NCBI GenBank assembly: GCA_001695595.3
Contig: MBPM02000021.1
Span: 868,001 to 932,000 of the forward strand
Direction: 5' to 3'
DNA from: Plasmopara viticola
Lineage: Eukaryota; Oomycota; Peronosporomycetes; Peronosporales; Peronosporaceae
DNA length: 64,000 nucleotides
Positions 11,701 through 18,667 of the stretch are shown one piece after another. The notes beneath the pieces were generated by a model. That model ran no database searches. It was given only the letters and a program-made list of their open reading frames with translations, and was not told the DNA's origin. Numbering within the stretch: position 1 is the stretch's first letter; every line of letters starts with the position of its first letter. The position numbers were made by a program, and so were the translations under genes.

Positions 11701-14700
11701 TAGCGCAGTTGCGACTGCCACTGAAAGTCCTGCGAGCTAGAGACTTTCTTCGCGGTTAAAGACTGCACCACATCCCGCGCATGAACATCGACAGTAATGA
11801 GAGTTATAATTTTTCGACGTTCCAAAGATCCGAGTTCACCCTGAACAAGTTTGATTAGCTCCTCTAATCGCACTGTTGCTAGATCAAAATATTTTTTTAT
11901 GGCATTTTCCGTGCCATTTTCAAACTCCTCTAGCGTATTTTCAACCTCTTCAGTCCACACAATTTGACTTCCGAGTAGAACAACTTGTGCCGGGTAATTT
12001 AATACCCATGTGTGGCGAGCGCTATCAATCCTCCACAGAGCGCTACTTTCAACCGCCTCATTGATTTTTTGTCGTAAAATCTCCTGCATTAAGTACACAA
12101 GATCGTTAAACCAGTTTTCGACTGGACCCTGAATCAAGTGTGACTCAGAAAACTGCACTATTTCGCCTTCCTTCGAGATCATCGCTATCGCCGAAAATTG
12201 CTCTTCTACATACAAAGACGTAATGGTCTTTTTGCCAGACTTTCCTCCCAATGCTTCTTTTGGTTCTAAAGTAGATTGTAAATTGACAAAGTCAAATGAC
12301 TGGATGCCATCGAAGCAGTTGCCAAAGTGGGGCTGGAGACGGGGTGGGAAATTGCCATTAGACAATATTTCGAGCAGTGATGCCGTGGAGACGAAGTAAA
12401 ATCGTGGAAATATGTCTTTCTTACCGTCTAAGTACTGATTTAAAGCCTTCTGGCAAATCTCTAGATCCACCTGTAAATCACGGAGTAAAGCTTCGCGACC
12501 CTCGCGATGACAGCAAGCAACAAGCACTGCTGGAAACAGTCGTAAGTCTGCGAGAAGCTTTTTCATCTCCGTGTCAACGCACTCAAATCGTTGATACTCT
12601 GATGGCAACTGTCGCTGAATGTCGCCCGCCGAGCTTAAAAAAATGGACTCTAAACTGCACCATTGTCGCTGCAAAGCAATCCACAATTTCAATATCGCAT
12701 CAACGTTGCCTAAGCGCATCTGCCACTCGAATACCTTGTCTTTAAAATGAGTAACATATTTCCCAGTTGCAGCCATGCTTTGCAACTGCAGCTGGTGCTC
12801 CTCAAGGCACTCAATAATGCTATTAGGCATTTTAACAACCATTACATCACCTGTCATCTCATCGGTGATTGTTTCTATAAAGGCGTTCGTCCCCATTACG
12901 ACATTCGACGACTTAAGGGTGTGGCTTCGATCGGATGAAGTTCTAATTCCCGCCACTTGATGCGGTACAAACTCAAGCTGGAACTCGTTCCACGTTGCAT
13001 CAATCGACTGCAACTGCTGCTCGATCTTAAATTCCCTGGCTGCCACCTCCACCAGCTCATTGACCTCATTGACAAATCGATAAAGTTCCAGCTTTAAAAC
13101 TTTTTCAAACTGCAATAAAGTTTTTTCACTGCTAAACTGCTCAACTCCTCCAGAGCCATAAATTGTATTTGTTGCAGCAAAGCTAGATGCACTTGAAGAA
13201 GCAGGTAAATCAACGTGCTTTTTCGTAAGCATCATCAAATCTCTCCAGTGTCGATCGCGCAAAGCTGGAGAATGCAAATGCTTGACCAAGGGTAGAATAA
13301 CAGTCATTTGGTGTAGCTTCTGCTCGAGGTAAGTATAAACAGGCCAGCTTTTCACGACGCGAACGGATGCGAACAAAGTATGACGCTGATGCTCAATTTC
13401 ATCAACCTCTTCTAATAGCACGTCAGCATCCAACTCGTTCCACAGTATAGGTTGCCACTTGTACACGTAAATCGAGTCCAGAAGCGCAACAAAGTCCCAA
13501 ATGTGCTTGAGTGTAACAAAATTGACCCGGATTGCGGTCAGCACGTCAAATTTGCTAGTTGCCAGCTCAAAGATATCTTCAAGTTCCAAAAACTTTGAAG
13601 CTTCCAGTTCAACCTGGTGGAGCTTTGCGTTGTACGCATCTAACTGATAATACACGTCTGTTATCAAGTAATCATTCGCAGGGGCCTGCAGAGGAGCAAC
13701 GATCTTAAAGTCTTCTTTCATTGCAGATAGGCGTCTATTGAACTCTGCCACTTCTTGTCGAATCAACTCCATCTTTCGAATTTGTAGCGGTTGAATCATT
13801 TCCTTCTTCTTGAACGTCTTGTTTACTAAGTTTTCCCACCTTATTGGTGCTTGTTCTAAAAATGTCGACACAGTCTCCTTACTAATGTACGACATCTCGA
13901 GAGCAATACCATGTGTCTTTAACAGTGCAACAAGCTCCTTCAGCGGCGCAAAATTTATTAACAGATTTTCGTGCATCAAAAGGCGGATGTCACGGATGTG
14001 CACCATGCACTGCATCAGCAAAGGCGTCTCTTCTTCAGCATTTGCAGCTTCAATATCAATGTCCAGACCAGCCTTCACTCTTTGCATGAAGTTATCAACC
14101 CACACAAGTTGATTGACGACTCGGTCGTGCAGGTATTGTGTAAATAGGTACACCCATTTCGTCACCCAGGTCGACAAGGCCTGCTTGATCGGAAGAGAAT
14201 TTACAAGCACAAACCCTACGTCCTTGATATGCTTTGACTCGAAAATCTCACTTTGGAGACAAAGAAGAAAGTTAATCTTTTCTTTGAAGCGCGTGAGATT
14301 TAGCAGCTGCGCAGGCATTGGAGGGGGTGCAGCCATTGCAGAATCCGCAATAATTATAGAGCTAGGCGCCCACATCTCCTTTTCGTGTGCACTAGACTTT
14401 GGTACTAGAGACGTCCCTGAAGTAAAATTGTCAGCGTAAACAATTTTGCCACGAGAGCTCTGGTCATTCGTGTCCGGAAACGGAAACCACGCACTTGAAA
14501 GAAAAGTATGGAACATCTGCGGTAATTCTGTTGTCCATAAATATTCGTACTTCGTAAGCGCAAGACGAAATGCAGCACACGCTTCTTCGTTCTGTTTAAT
14601 GAATGACCGAATGTCTGCAATAAGCAGCTGGATTTGCACATTTTCTTCCATATCTTTCAGGTACGAGCCTTCAGGGCTGTCTAACCGCTTAAAGACTGTT

Positions 14701-17700
14701 GAACAATTCAAAATTGCTTCTATTTGTCGCACAATGAGGACTTCTACACTAAGATTTGCCGCCGTGCTCTGGATGGGCGGAATATAAACCACATCTTTAC
14801 CGTACAAATCCAACTCAACTTCAAGCAAGGCTGGTATATCCTCGTTCTCAATACGCTTCGGGTCTAGCTGGTCCCTAAATTGACTAAGGGACAAAATAAT
14901 CACTCGAGCTAGCCCATCCTTTACCATTCCGCTGACGTAATCGACATAAGCTCTCCAGTCAGGACTTCCTTGCGCTACACGCAAGTGCTTTAAAGTATTT
15001 TTAAGCAAACGATGAATCTCATCGCCACCTTCCTTGATCACATGGTACTTTTGATGGCATAAAGCTGCCTGTACTTCTTCAAATTCTTCAACAGACAAGG
15101 CTTTACTCTTTCGCTCGAACAGTAGCGGTGGCGCATACCATACATCCAGCAGTTCAGCAACCCGATTTTGTTGCGTTTTTAGCTGACTTATCAGCAAATT
15201 AGCTTCGTTGACTGATGCCATCGACTCTTTTAAGTACACATCGATACCGTGGGATTTCCAATTCAAAGCCTTAATGCCTCTGTTTAAGATTTGATCCATT
15301 CGTTCAAGGTAGCTCTTGACAAGAGGTTTTTCGACGGGTAAGAGGGCCAAGTAGATGGAGTTATACATATCGACAATAAGCTCCAAATTTCCAGTCTGTC
15401 GTCGAAATATTTCTGCACGTTTGTATATCTCCAGTGCATCCTCTGGAATATCCAACCCAAGCAACAAAAAATATTTTACTTCGCGTAACAGCTGCACTAG
15501 AGCAGCATCGAAGTTGACAAGCAACAACCCAACACTGACCTGAGATACTCCAGTTTGTTGTCGCTGGAGACTTTTGACGCTCGACGTAGAATCCGTTTCA
15601 GTAATAGCAGACCCAATGGACGATTCGCGCCTCAAGAGTGGAAGCTTAAGCTTTGTTTTTGAAGAAGTCTCGATAGAATTTCCCCATTTCTTGACGTTCT
15701 GAACTTCATACTCTTGCAGCATTGCCATCACATTCGTGGACAACTTTACAACTTCTTTTGAATCCTCACGCTCAAGTACAATCCTCGGCGACATTTGTCT
15801 AAGCTTTTCAAGTGGAAATTTAACTCGTTCAACAAGTCCACGGCACCATGAAACTGCACCAGCAAACGGCGGGTGGTTGGGAGATATTGGCGGATGCTCT
15901 CGATTTTCAATGAATATCTGTTGCACCTGGTGCAGATCGCTTGCGTACGACGCAATCAGTGACGTATGCTTCTGCTCGAGCTCACTTTTTATAATCTGTC
16001 GATTAAGCAGATCCTCGAAGCAGTCCAAGCACTTTAAGCGTCCTGCAATTGTCTTTGCATCGTCGAAAGCCTGATTAATTATAGACGCTAAGCGCCGTTC
16101 CAACTCTTTATTTTTCGAACGAAAGACATAGAAATCGTCTTCAAAGTTTCTGGCATCAATGTTCATAAGGTCATATCGTGCATTTTTTATCTGTGCAAAT
16201 GTTTCTTGAAAGTCTGCATAAATTTGGTTTACACTTGCCGTAAGTGTTTTACCCTTATTTCCTCCAATCTCCATTTGTGCGAGTTTTTCAAATTGGTAGA
16301 GAGTTTGCGTGAGCTCCAAAACATCATGGCATCGCTCCAGAAAAGCATCAAGTCGAATAAAAAGTGCGTTATTTTGAACTCGCCACGGATTGCTGGGCAC
16401 TTCGGTCACGCATCTTGCTTTATAGTCAAAATAGACACTTTTAAAGTGAGCACACACCTGCAGCGATTCGTACAACATACTATTCACCTTTTCCAAATCG
16501 CCTTGCTCTATAAGCTCAAATATTTTCTCGCCATTTATGGACAGCATAGCCTTCCGAATCAGTTCATTGCAAATTTGTCGAAATAATACAACAAGTCGAG
16601 CTGGGGTATTGTAAAATCGACTTGACTTCCAGATCAGCAGAATTAAGTGGCAAATGGGTCGAAAGAGATCCTGTGCCGCAGGCAAAGTTTGTGCACACTC
16701 CAACTTTTTAAACCACTCGGTCAGAGGCCACAAATAACGCTTGTTATCGTTGGCTTCAGCTCTGGCAAGAAAAACCTCTTTGCAAAGCTTTGCAAACGGA
16801 ACATTATACGTGCTTTTTGATGCGTCCAGATACCACAAGACCTTGCGAATGCTTTCAGACTGCAGCTGGGCAAAAACTGAGTTCAAATTCTTGGCTTTAG
16901 ATGTCCAAAAGTAAAGCTCTTCCATAGGACCTTGGTGTGCATGGCTGCGCTTGTTTAACAGCGTTTCTGGCTCTTGCTTCAAAATGTTCTTGATCTGCTT
17001 GGTCCACGTGATCAGACATCCTTCCAAACTATGCACTTGATCTCTTCCCAGTCCGTTAGTTGAATTATAATCGATCATATACTTGGACGAGAATGAGTTA
17101 GCTGCGTCTTCTCTGGGTAACGACTTGGCTGCACTCTCCAAAACTGCCTCATCCCATGGTAGGGGTAGACACGTGGCCCCTTTTGTCTGCCCCAAAGTAA
17201 TCTGCAAGCTGGAAAAAAAGTTATGGACATTGGTAATTATAGACGTTGTGACCATCTCAGGCCACATCTGCTGGTTGCGCGGGTTTCCAAGAAGTGGCAC
17301 ATAGACTTCGCACAACATTTGCGCCAGCGACTCGAGCGGATTGGTCTCCAATGTTCCTGACATAATCTCGTCGTGAAATTTGGTTGCACTCACAGCTGCT
17401 TTGACCGTCTTAAGTAGATACAAAACCGTGACTGGCTGCCGAATTTTAGCCTTAGAAGCTTCTTGGAATAGCTTCGCAGGTGGCGTCGTATATACGTCCA
17501 AGGTGCCACTACATTCGTCCCCGTGGTCCGTGATCAGTAACAGTCGCGCGTTGGGCACGTGTAGAAAGTCGAAAAGTCTCGAAGCCACGACTTCCGTCGC
17601 AAACTTGCGGTTCAGTGCGTCCGCCTGGATGCTTGGGAATGTGCACAACACAAGACGGCGAATAAATTCAATTGGTGCATGGTCTTGTGGTGTGTGGGGC

Positions 17701-17756
17701 ACTCGCTCCGACGTCAACGCTGACATCGACTTGGTCCATGCCCTATCCGTCTCCAT
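2754..17756 (-). CDS. Axonemal dynein heavy chain (outer-arm beta-like), 5000 aa, intronless
   Basis: This is the ATP-driven motor subunit of a flagellar dynein arm, and the ATG start is unambiguous. The N-terminal tail runs to about residue 1350 and the linker (DHC_N2) to about 1820 (landmarks near 1500 and 1690). AAA1 has Walker A GPAGTGKT (2083-2090) and Walker B CFDEFNR (2133-2139). The AAA2 P-loop is GPAGCGKST (2395-2403), AAA3 GPSGSGKS (2760-2767) and AAA4 GVGGSGKQS (3114-3122). The coiled-coil stalk with microtubule-binding tip spans about 3350-3650, with the conserved GKPPAGV near 3475. AAA5, AAA6 and the C-terminal domain follow. The C-terminal block NVYECPVYKTQQRGPTF resembles the DNAH9/11/17 class, hence 'outer-arm beta-like'; the exact class is uncertain. 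It is about 500 residues longer than typical, from a long tail and low-complexity inserts at about 2160-2195, 3705-3762, 4560-4600, 4660-4685 and 4717-4740. All four P-loops look intact. It implies flagellated cells such as zoospores. Confidence 0.96.
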   Translation of the reverse strand: METDRAWTKSMSALTSERVPHTPQDHAPIEFIRRLVLCTFPSIQADALNRKFATEVVASRLFDFLHVPNARLLLITDHGDECSGTLDVYTTPPAKLFQEASKAKIRQPVTVLYLLKTVKAAVSATKFHDEIMSGTLETNPLESLAQMLCEVYVPLLGNPRNQQMWPEMVTTSIITNVHNFFSSLQITLGQTKGATCLPLPWDEAVLESAAKSLPREDAANSFSSKYMIDYNSTNGLGRDQVHSLEGCLITWTKQIKNILKQEPETLLNKRSHAHQGPMEELYFWTSKAKNLNSVFAQLQSESIRKVLWYLDASKSTYNVPFAKLCKEVFLARAEANDNKRYLWPLTEWFKKLECAQTLPAAQDLFRPICHLILLIWKSSRFYNTPARLVVLFRQICNELIRKAMLSINGEKIFELIEQGDLEKVNSMLYESLQVCAHFKSVYFDYKARCVTEVPSNPWRVQNNALFIRLDAFLERCHDVLELTQTLYQFEKLAQMEIGGNKGKTLTASVNQIYADFQETFAQIKNARYDLMNIDARNFEDDFYVFRSKNKELERRLASIINQAFDDAKTIAGRLKCLDCFEDLLNRQIIKSELEQKHTSLIASYASDLHQVQQIFIENREHPPISPNHPPFAGAVSWCRGLVERVKFPLEKLRQMSPRIVLEREDSKEVVKLSTNVMAMLQEYEVQNVKKWGNSIETSSKTKLKLPLLRRESSIGSAITETDSTSSVKSLQRQQTGVSQVSVGLLLVNFDAALVQLLREVKYFLLLGLDIPEDALEIYKRAEIFRRQTGNLELIVDMYNSIYLALLPVEKPLVKSYLERMDQILNRGIKALNWKSHGIDVYLKESMASVNEANLLISQLKTQQNRVAELLDVWYAPPLLFERKSKALSVEEFEEVQAALCHQKYHVIKEGGDEIHRLLKNTLKHLRVAQGSPDWRAYVDYVSGMVKDGLARVIILSLSQFRDQLDPKRIENEDIPALLEVELDLYGKDVVYIPPIQSTAANLSVEVLIVRQIEAILNCSTVFKRLDSPEGSYLKDMEENVQIQLLIADIRSFIKQNEEACAAFRLALTKYEYLWTTELPQMFHTFLSSAWFPFPDTNDQSSRGKIVYADNFTSGTSLVPKSSAHEKEMWAPSSIIIADSAMAAPPPMPAQLLNLTRFKEKINFLLCLQSEIFESKHIKDVGFVLVNSLPIKQALSTWVTKWVYLFTQYLHDRVVNQLVWVDNFMQRVKAGLDIDIEAANAEEETPLLMQCMVHIRDIRLLMHENLLINFAPLKELVALLKTHGIALEMSYISKETVSTFLEQAPIRWENLVNKTFKKKEMIQPLQIRKMELIRQEVAEFNRRLSAMKEDFKIVAPLQAPANDYLITDVYYQLDAYNAKLHQVELEASKFLELEDIFELATSKFDVLTAIRVNFVTLKHIWDFVALLDSIYVYKWQPILWNELDADVLLEEVDEIEHQRHTLFASVRVVKSWPVYTYLEQKLHQMTVILPLVKHLHSPALRDRHWRDLMMLTKKHVDLPASSSASSFAATNTIYGSGGVEQFSSEKTLLQFEKVLKLELYRFVNEVNELVEVAAREFKIEQQLQSIDATWNEFQLEFVPHQVAGIRTSSDRSHTLKSSNVVMGTNAFIETITDEMTGDVMVVKMPNSIIECLEEHQLQLQSMAATGKYVTHFKDKVFEWQMRLGNVDAILKLWIALQRQWCSLESIFLSSAGDIQRQLPSEYQRFECVDTEMKKLLADLRLFPAVLVACCHREGREALLRDLQVDLEICQKALNQYLDGKKDIFPRFYFVSTASLLEILSNGNFPPRLQPHFGNCFDGIQSFDFVNLQSTLEPKEALGGKSGKKTITSLYVEEQFSAIAMISKEGEIVQFSESHLIQGPVENWFNDLVYLMQEILRQKINEAVESSALWRIDSARHTWVLNYPAQVVLLGSQIVWTEEVENTLEEFENGTENAIKKYFDLATVRLEELIKLVQGELGSLERRKIITLITVDVHARDVVQSLTAKKVSSSQDFQWQSQLRYYSAPVLTGRDQKNEVHIKICDFHSIYSYEYTGNCGRLVITPLTDRCYVTLTTALRLCLGGAPAGPAGTGKTETTKDLARGMGLQCYVFNCSDQMSYLTMANIFRGLAQTGAWGCFDEFNRISVEVLSVIAIQVKTVLDANALLVASTMRRSPTANSDIGASGGEENVQQPSTIRAGNFDFFGRTIALVPTVGFFITMNPGYAGRAELPENLKALFRSCAMIKPDLQPICENMLMAEGFLKARMLSLKFVTLYGLSSELLSKQSHYDWGLRSVKSVLLVAGSLRRAHSTLSEETVLMQVLRDFNTPRILLPDYPVFMGLLRDLFPTQELPHLNNDALQAKCARVCAQNMLQLEEGFFKKMMEFEEVLKVRHSVMLIGPAGCGKSTIWNTLAACHNADDEGNVLSKQLTVYESVNPKAITADELYGYMNFDNDWKDGVLSSIMRNMSKNTAPFTDLQTYKWVVLDGDIDAVWIESLNTVMDDNKVLTLVSNERIPLTKSMRLVFEISSLVNATPATVSRAGIIYVDAGHIGWYPVVKSWLQQRESSAETSILPELFKKYVDNMFLALEKTKAESIVPIVPVARVEMLCRLLDGMLKVITENEKSREVLENTFIYCGLWAFGGTLASDKGTDDRATFSTHFKAIAKYKFASKPSSVGIILNPAGTGSADTSSSTMVASGNANLFDFYYDITRNELIDWSDKIPSFINVTGVPFYALAVPTLESTRLHSNIELLLCERNPTLLVGPSGSGKSSLIYEHMKGLEDDTTFAFLSMHYYMDARELQSRLEQHLEKRSGRVYGPCYNRKLIYFLDDLNMPFVEEFGTQTALALLRQYMDYNSWYDRHDLSSKKLIHDVQFLACMNQKAGSFTVNPRLQRHFSTLCMSMPSKADLTTIYSALLNQHLSGFVDKIKKLAPCVLAATFDLYTEVRANFLATATNFHYVFNLWDLSSLFQGLFMARPEAYINDTFQYFRLWIHECFRVFSDRMSSQSDLQRFAKLAVEQTKKNFEDDQSEVFAQSLICVNFMNVPSTSGVDQCDNPSLSYVPVLNKTQLAACLEQKLAEYNETHAVMSLVLFDQALEHVTRIVRILANVGGNALLIGVGGSGKQSLSRLAAFICGFNIVSLTTNACPSYGMSELKEDLKDIYRKAGIRPAKPIVLLLTDTQITDNRFLVPLVDTLRGCSADLFSSEEMDSMVGSLRVEAKARGILDTREQLQKFFYERVRSNMHLILAFSPVGGELRIRCRNFPSLISCCTMDWFHPWPREALVDVALNSLQDVDLSSRAIQENVCHHMAEVHTSVTMACAVYAKSYGRHNYVTPTSFLELIRFYRSLLESKRSSQSFKIKRLEVGLTTLKKTSFDVAGLQDELKLTMTKVEERKKATDFLLEEMGKQRGDAEVKQRRADEERAKAARAAEVASQIETQASIELAIAKPALDAAQQAVNCLNKASLTELKSMGKPPAGVEKVTAAVLMMIKRETKNFSWDNAKKMMAKVDVFKQSLEQYDKENIPLDVVARVEPLIEEDPNFNYEKMKSKSVAAANLCVWVVNIISFHQVFVRVKPLMDTLEKARQTKTDADHELAVVQKLVAEVEEQLKSLQASFREATTEKAKVEAEAQLCQERLSLAERLVNGLASERERWGQEIDNLRAGESALIGESLLAAGFVSYIGAFNANFRAQLWKYTWLPDIVTREIPISFGTVEVMAGSGSSSAEQSDKGELTTDEKFLSRSSSTSAPSASSSKMGVDPLDVLSNSSDVAEWLNEGLPADRISIENGCIISSCQRWPLLVDPQLQGIIWLRAHDFRPTKAQGTDGRDEQESADQRLVILQPAQKNWTHILKNAITNGQNVIIENLDETIDASLEPVIMRQIYKKGRLWVLKFAAEEVEVDLRFRLYLHTKLPNPHYRPEVLAYCTLIDFSVTEKGLEDQLLADVVNLEQPDLETQKRQLQQEFNGYQIHLLQLENDLLERLSNAPDDILSDVSLIEGLEKTKRTANDVEIALRKGKETERDINMTREVYRPVATEASMMYFLMGQLCKVNHMYRYSLEFFMTFFFVALDGVTSGITSVEGSAYDRAGALKEALRWTIFSMVTRGLVEEHKLLFLTQLMFLLLRRGVIGANSGYEPQLSSFLLQGSKLVGSENTISWLNESQWQSLQALITLTPFEKFVSDLEKSEPRFREWYNSTAPELEKLPLEWRELDKFAPFLKLLVVKCLRPDRLTQAVSNFIMHTLPNGNQYLNCDNQLNSFAILQSAFKESSPWTPMYFILSPGSDVLVDVDKLAVQEYEKVKTVDYHNIALGQGQENVAMQTLRISVEKGHWVILNNVHLMPTWMLELDKWLDQIAKASRTASYATFQSDLSASTNLVRMGTSRSLSPLPVDRALSADGSDGTMMLHPNFRLFITSDPSTNIPIGVLERSIKLTNEPPTGLRANVKRAFCCFSKNDIDELEPRTRCVLFALCYFHSLMLERKKFGPQGFNMLYPFAASDLLASSTVLRNYMDNASARVPWPDLRYLFGEIMYGGHIVNELDRLVAVTYLQYFLRDDLLEELSMLPFSEVASGGGGSIQESGNNGGTNAGGDGGDTSSGGSQQRREFIAPKLSANFDRIMEHVNTSLTNETPTAFGLHPNAEVAFRTENGQMLLQSMLLLTSKEDLQGENNGDEEDGALGYGGESGTKDFIDTIQSAAEEVVQDVLENYRDFRFDIQELFLNETYTSRSLDGSSRRRKKSRLSSVTAPQISNMDPFQTVLLQECQRMNHLLEVMTNSLSELEMTYRGDVPLTEATEKLQMLLYYERVPESWLAAASPSRQSLSSWLSTLQHRIAQLQEWVGSAPDLPLVLWLPGLFNPQAFLTAVLQTAARKKNIELDSLRITVDVTKQTFDTVDAPSRDGHFVHGLYLEGARWDFSNGLLESSLPREMNVLMPVLICRAIVDTGNKDQTGVLGRGSKVGAINVYECPVYKTQQRGPTFIFMSPLRTKVSPAKWVLAGVAMLMEVA

Positions 17757-18049
17757 GACGATACTTTTGTGGGAAAGATCGCAGCGCCGCTTTGTTTCGG
17801 CTAGATATCATTGACAAAACGCCAATCGACGCCATATATTTGTAAATAGACACTTGACTCTATCGTTGCACGTCTGCTGTCTCCAAAAGCATCAGTGCGC
17901 GCTTCGTTGATCTGCGCTGAAAGCTCAAAAGGTATGACATATATTCGGGTTGTATTCCATTCAGACCACTTTTGACCGGGGTTATATGCATTAAAGCCTC
18001 ATTGCAATCTACTGGTCCTCACTTTAAGAAGATTGGCCTACAGGAGACG
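17757..18049. promoter_or_regulatory. Divergent promoter region between dynein and SOD-like genes
   Basis: These 293 bp separate the two divergent start codons, so both promoters must lie here or inside the neighbouring genes. On the plus strand, two matches to the oomycete initiator YCAYTYY occur: CCACTTT at 17966-17972 and TCACTTT at 18019-18025. The second would give a leader of about 29 nt before the SOD-like ATG. Transcripts from further upstream would carry two small upstream frames: a 13-codon one at 17934-17975 and a two-codon one (ATG CAT TAA) at 17986-17994. No convincing initiator was found on the minus strand for the dynein gene. Confidence 0.35.
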
Positions 18050-18517
18050 ATGGCCAAGGCGGTTTGCACTCTTTACGGCAACGACGCGACTGTCTACGGC
18101 TCGTTGGTGATCACGCAAGCCCATGAGGACGCAAAGTGCGTCATCACAGGAGAGCTTAAAGGACTGTCCCCAGGCAAACATGCGCTGCATGTAAACGTTT
18201 TCGGCGACGTATCACAGCCCGCGGGCGCGGCTTTGGGTGGTGTGTTCAACCCCTTTGGCAAGAACCATGGCGCACCTGAGGACGCAGAGCGTCGTGTAGG
18301 CTCATTGGGCAATGTAGAAGTGGGCGAAAATGGTAGCGTTCAGGTGCACGTAGAAGACAAGTTCGTAAAGCTCATTGGTCCGCACTCAATCATTGGTCGC
18401 AGTCTTGTGGTGCACGAAGGTGAAGACGATCTGGGCAAAGGCGGCCATGAGCTTTCGCTACAAAATGGAAACGCAGGAGCTATTAAGGCGTTTGGCGTTG
18501 TCGGCATTTCCAGCTAG
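18050..18517 (+). CDS. Cu/Zn superoxide dismutase-fold protein lacking most metal ligands (putative pseudoenzyme)
   Basis: This 155-residue protein aligns end to end with cytosolic Cu/Zn SOD (human SOD1 has 153 aa). It starts MAKAVCTLYG and keeps VFNPFGKNHGAPEDAE, KLIGPHSIIGRSLVVHEG, DDLGKGGHELS and GNAGA...GVVGIS. The true start is the ATG at 18050 (GACGATGG context); an open extension upstream begins only with TTG. In human numbering, His46 (H47 here), His71 (H73) and His120 (H122) are kept. His48 is N49, His63 is V65, His80 is R82, Asp83 is S85, Arg143 is I145, Cys146 is F148, and Cys57 is absent. Both the copper and zinc sites and the disulfide are therefore broken, so dismutase activity is not expected. 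The frame is intact and scaffold positions are conserved, which argues for a retained non-enzymatic role rather than a decayed gene. It could be a regulatory or structural SOD paralogue. The fold assignment is firm; the function is unknown. Confidence 0.9.
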   Translation: MAKAVCTLYGNDATVYGSLVITQAHEDAKCVITGELKGLSPGKHALHVNVFGDVSQPAGAALGGVFNPFGKNHGAPEDAERRVGSLGNVEVGENGSVQVHVEDKFVKLIGPHSIIGRSLVVHEGEDDLGKGGHELSLQNGNAGAIKAFGVVGISS

Positions 18518-18667
18518 ATGGTCACAACTTTTCAAAGCAGAATTGAGGTGCTGGAGAGATTATTAAATGAGTATCACGAGTAAGTCCAGAAAGACTTATA
18601 TCTCACCTACAAATCAAGCGATGTTCCTAAGATACCACACTTATTGCTAAAACTTAGCAGATTGTCC
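18518..18667. other. Short convergent spacer between SOD-like and coiled-coil genes
   Basis: This 150-bp spacer contains no gene. ATTAAA at 18562-18567 lies about 45 nt after the SOD-like stop and is a possible polyadenylation signal variant for that gene. Confidence 0.3.

Noticed and set aside
17972..18049. N-terminal extension of the SOD-like protein
   Set aside because: The extension starts with TTG, has no family similarity, and the ATG at 18050 matches the normal SOD N-terminus and length.
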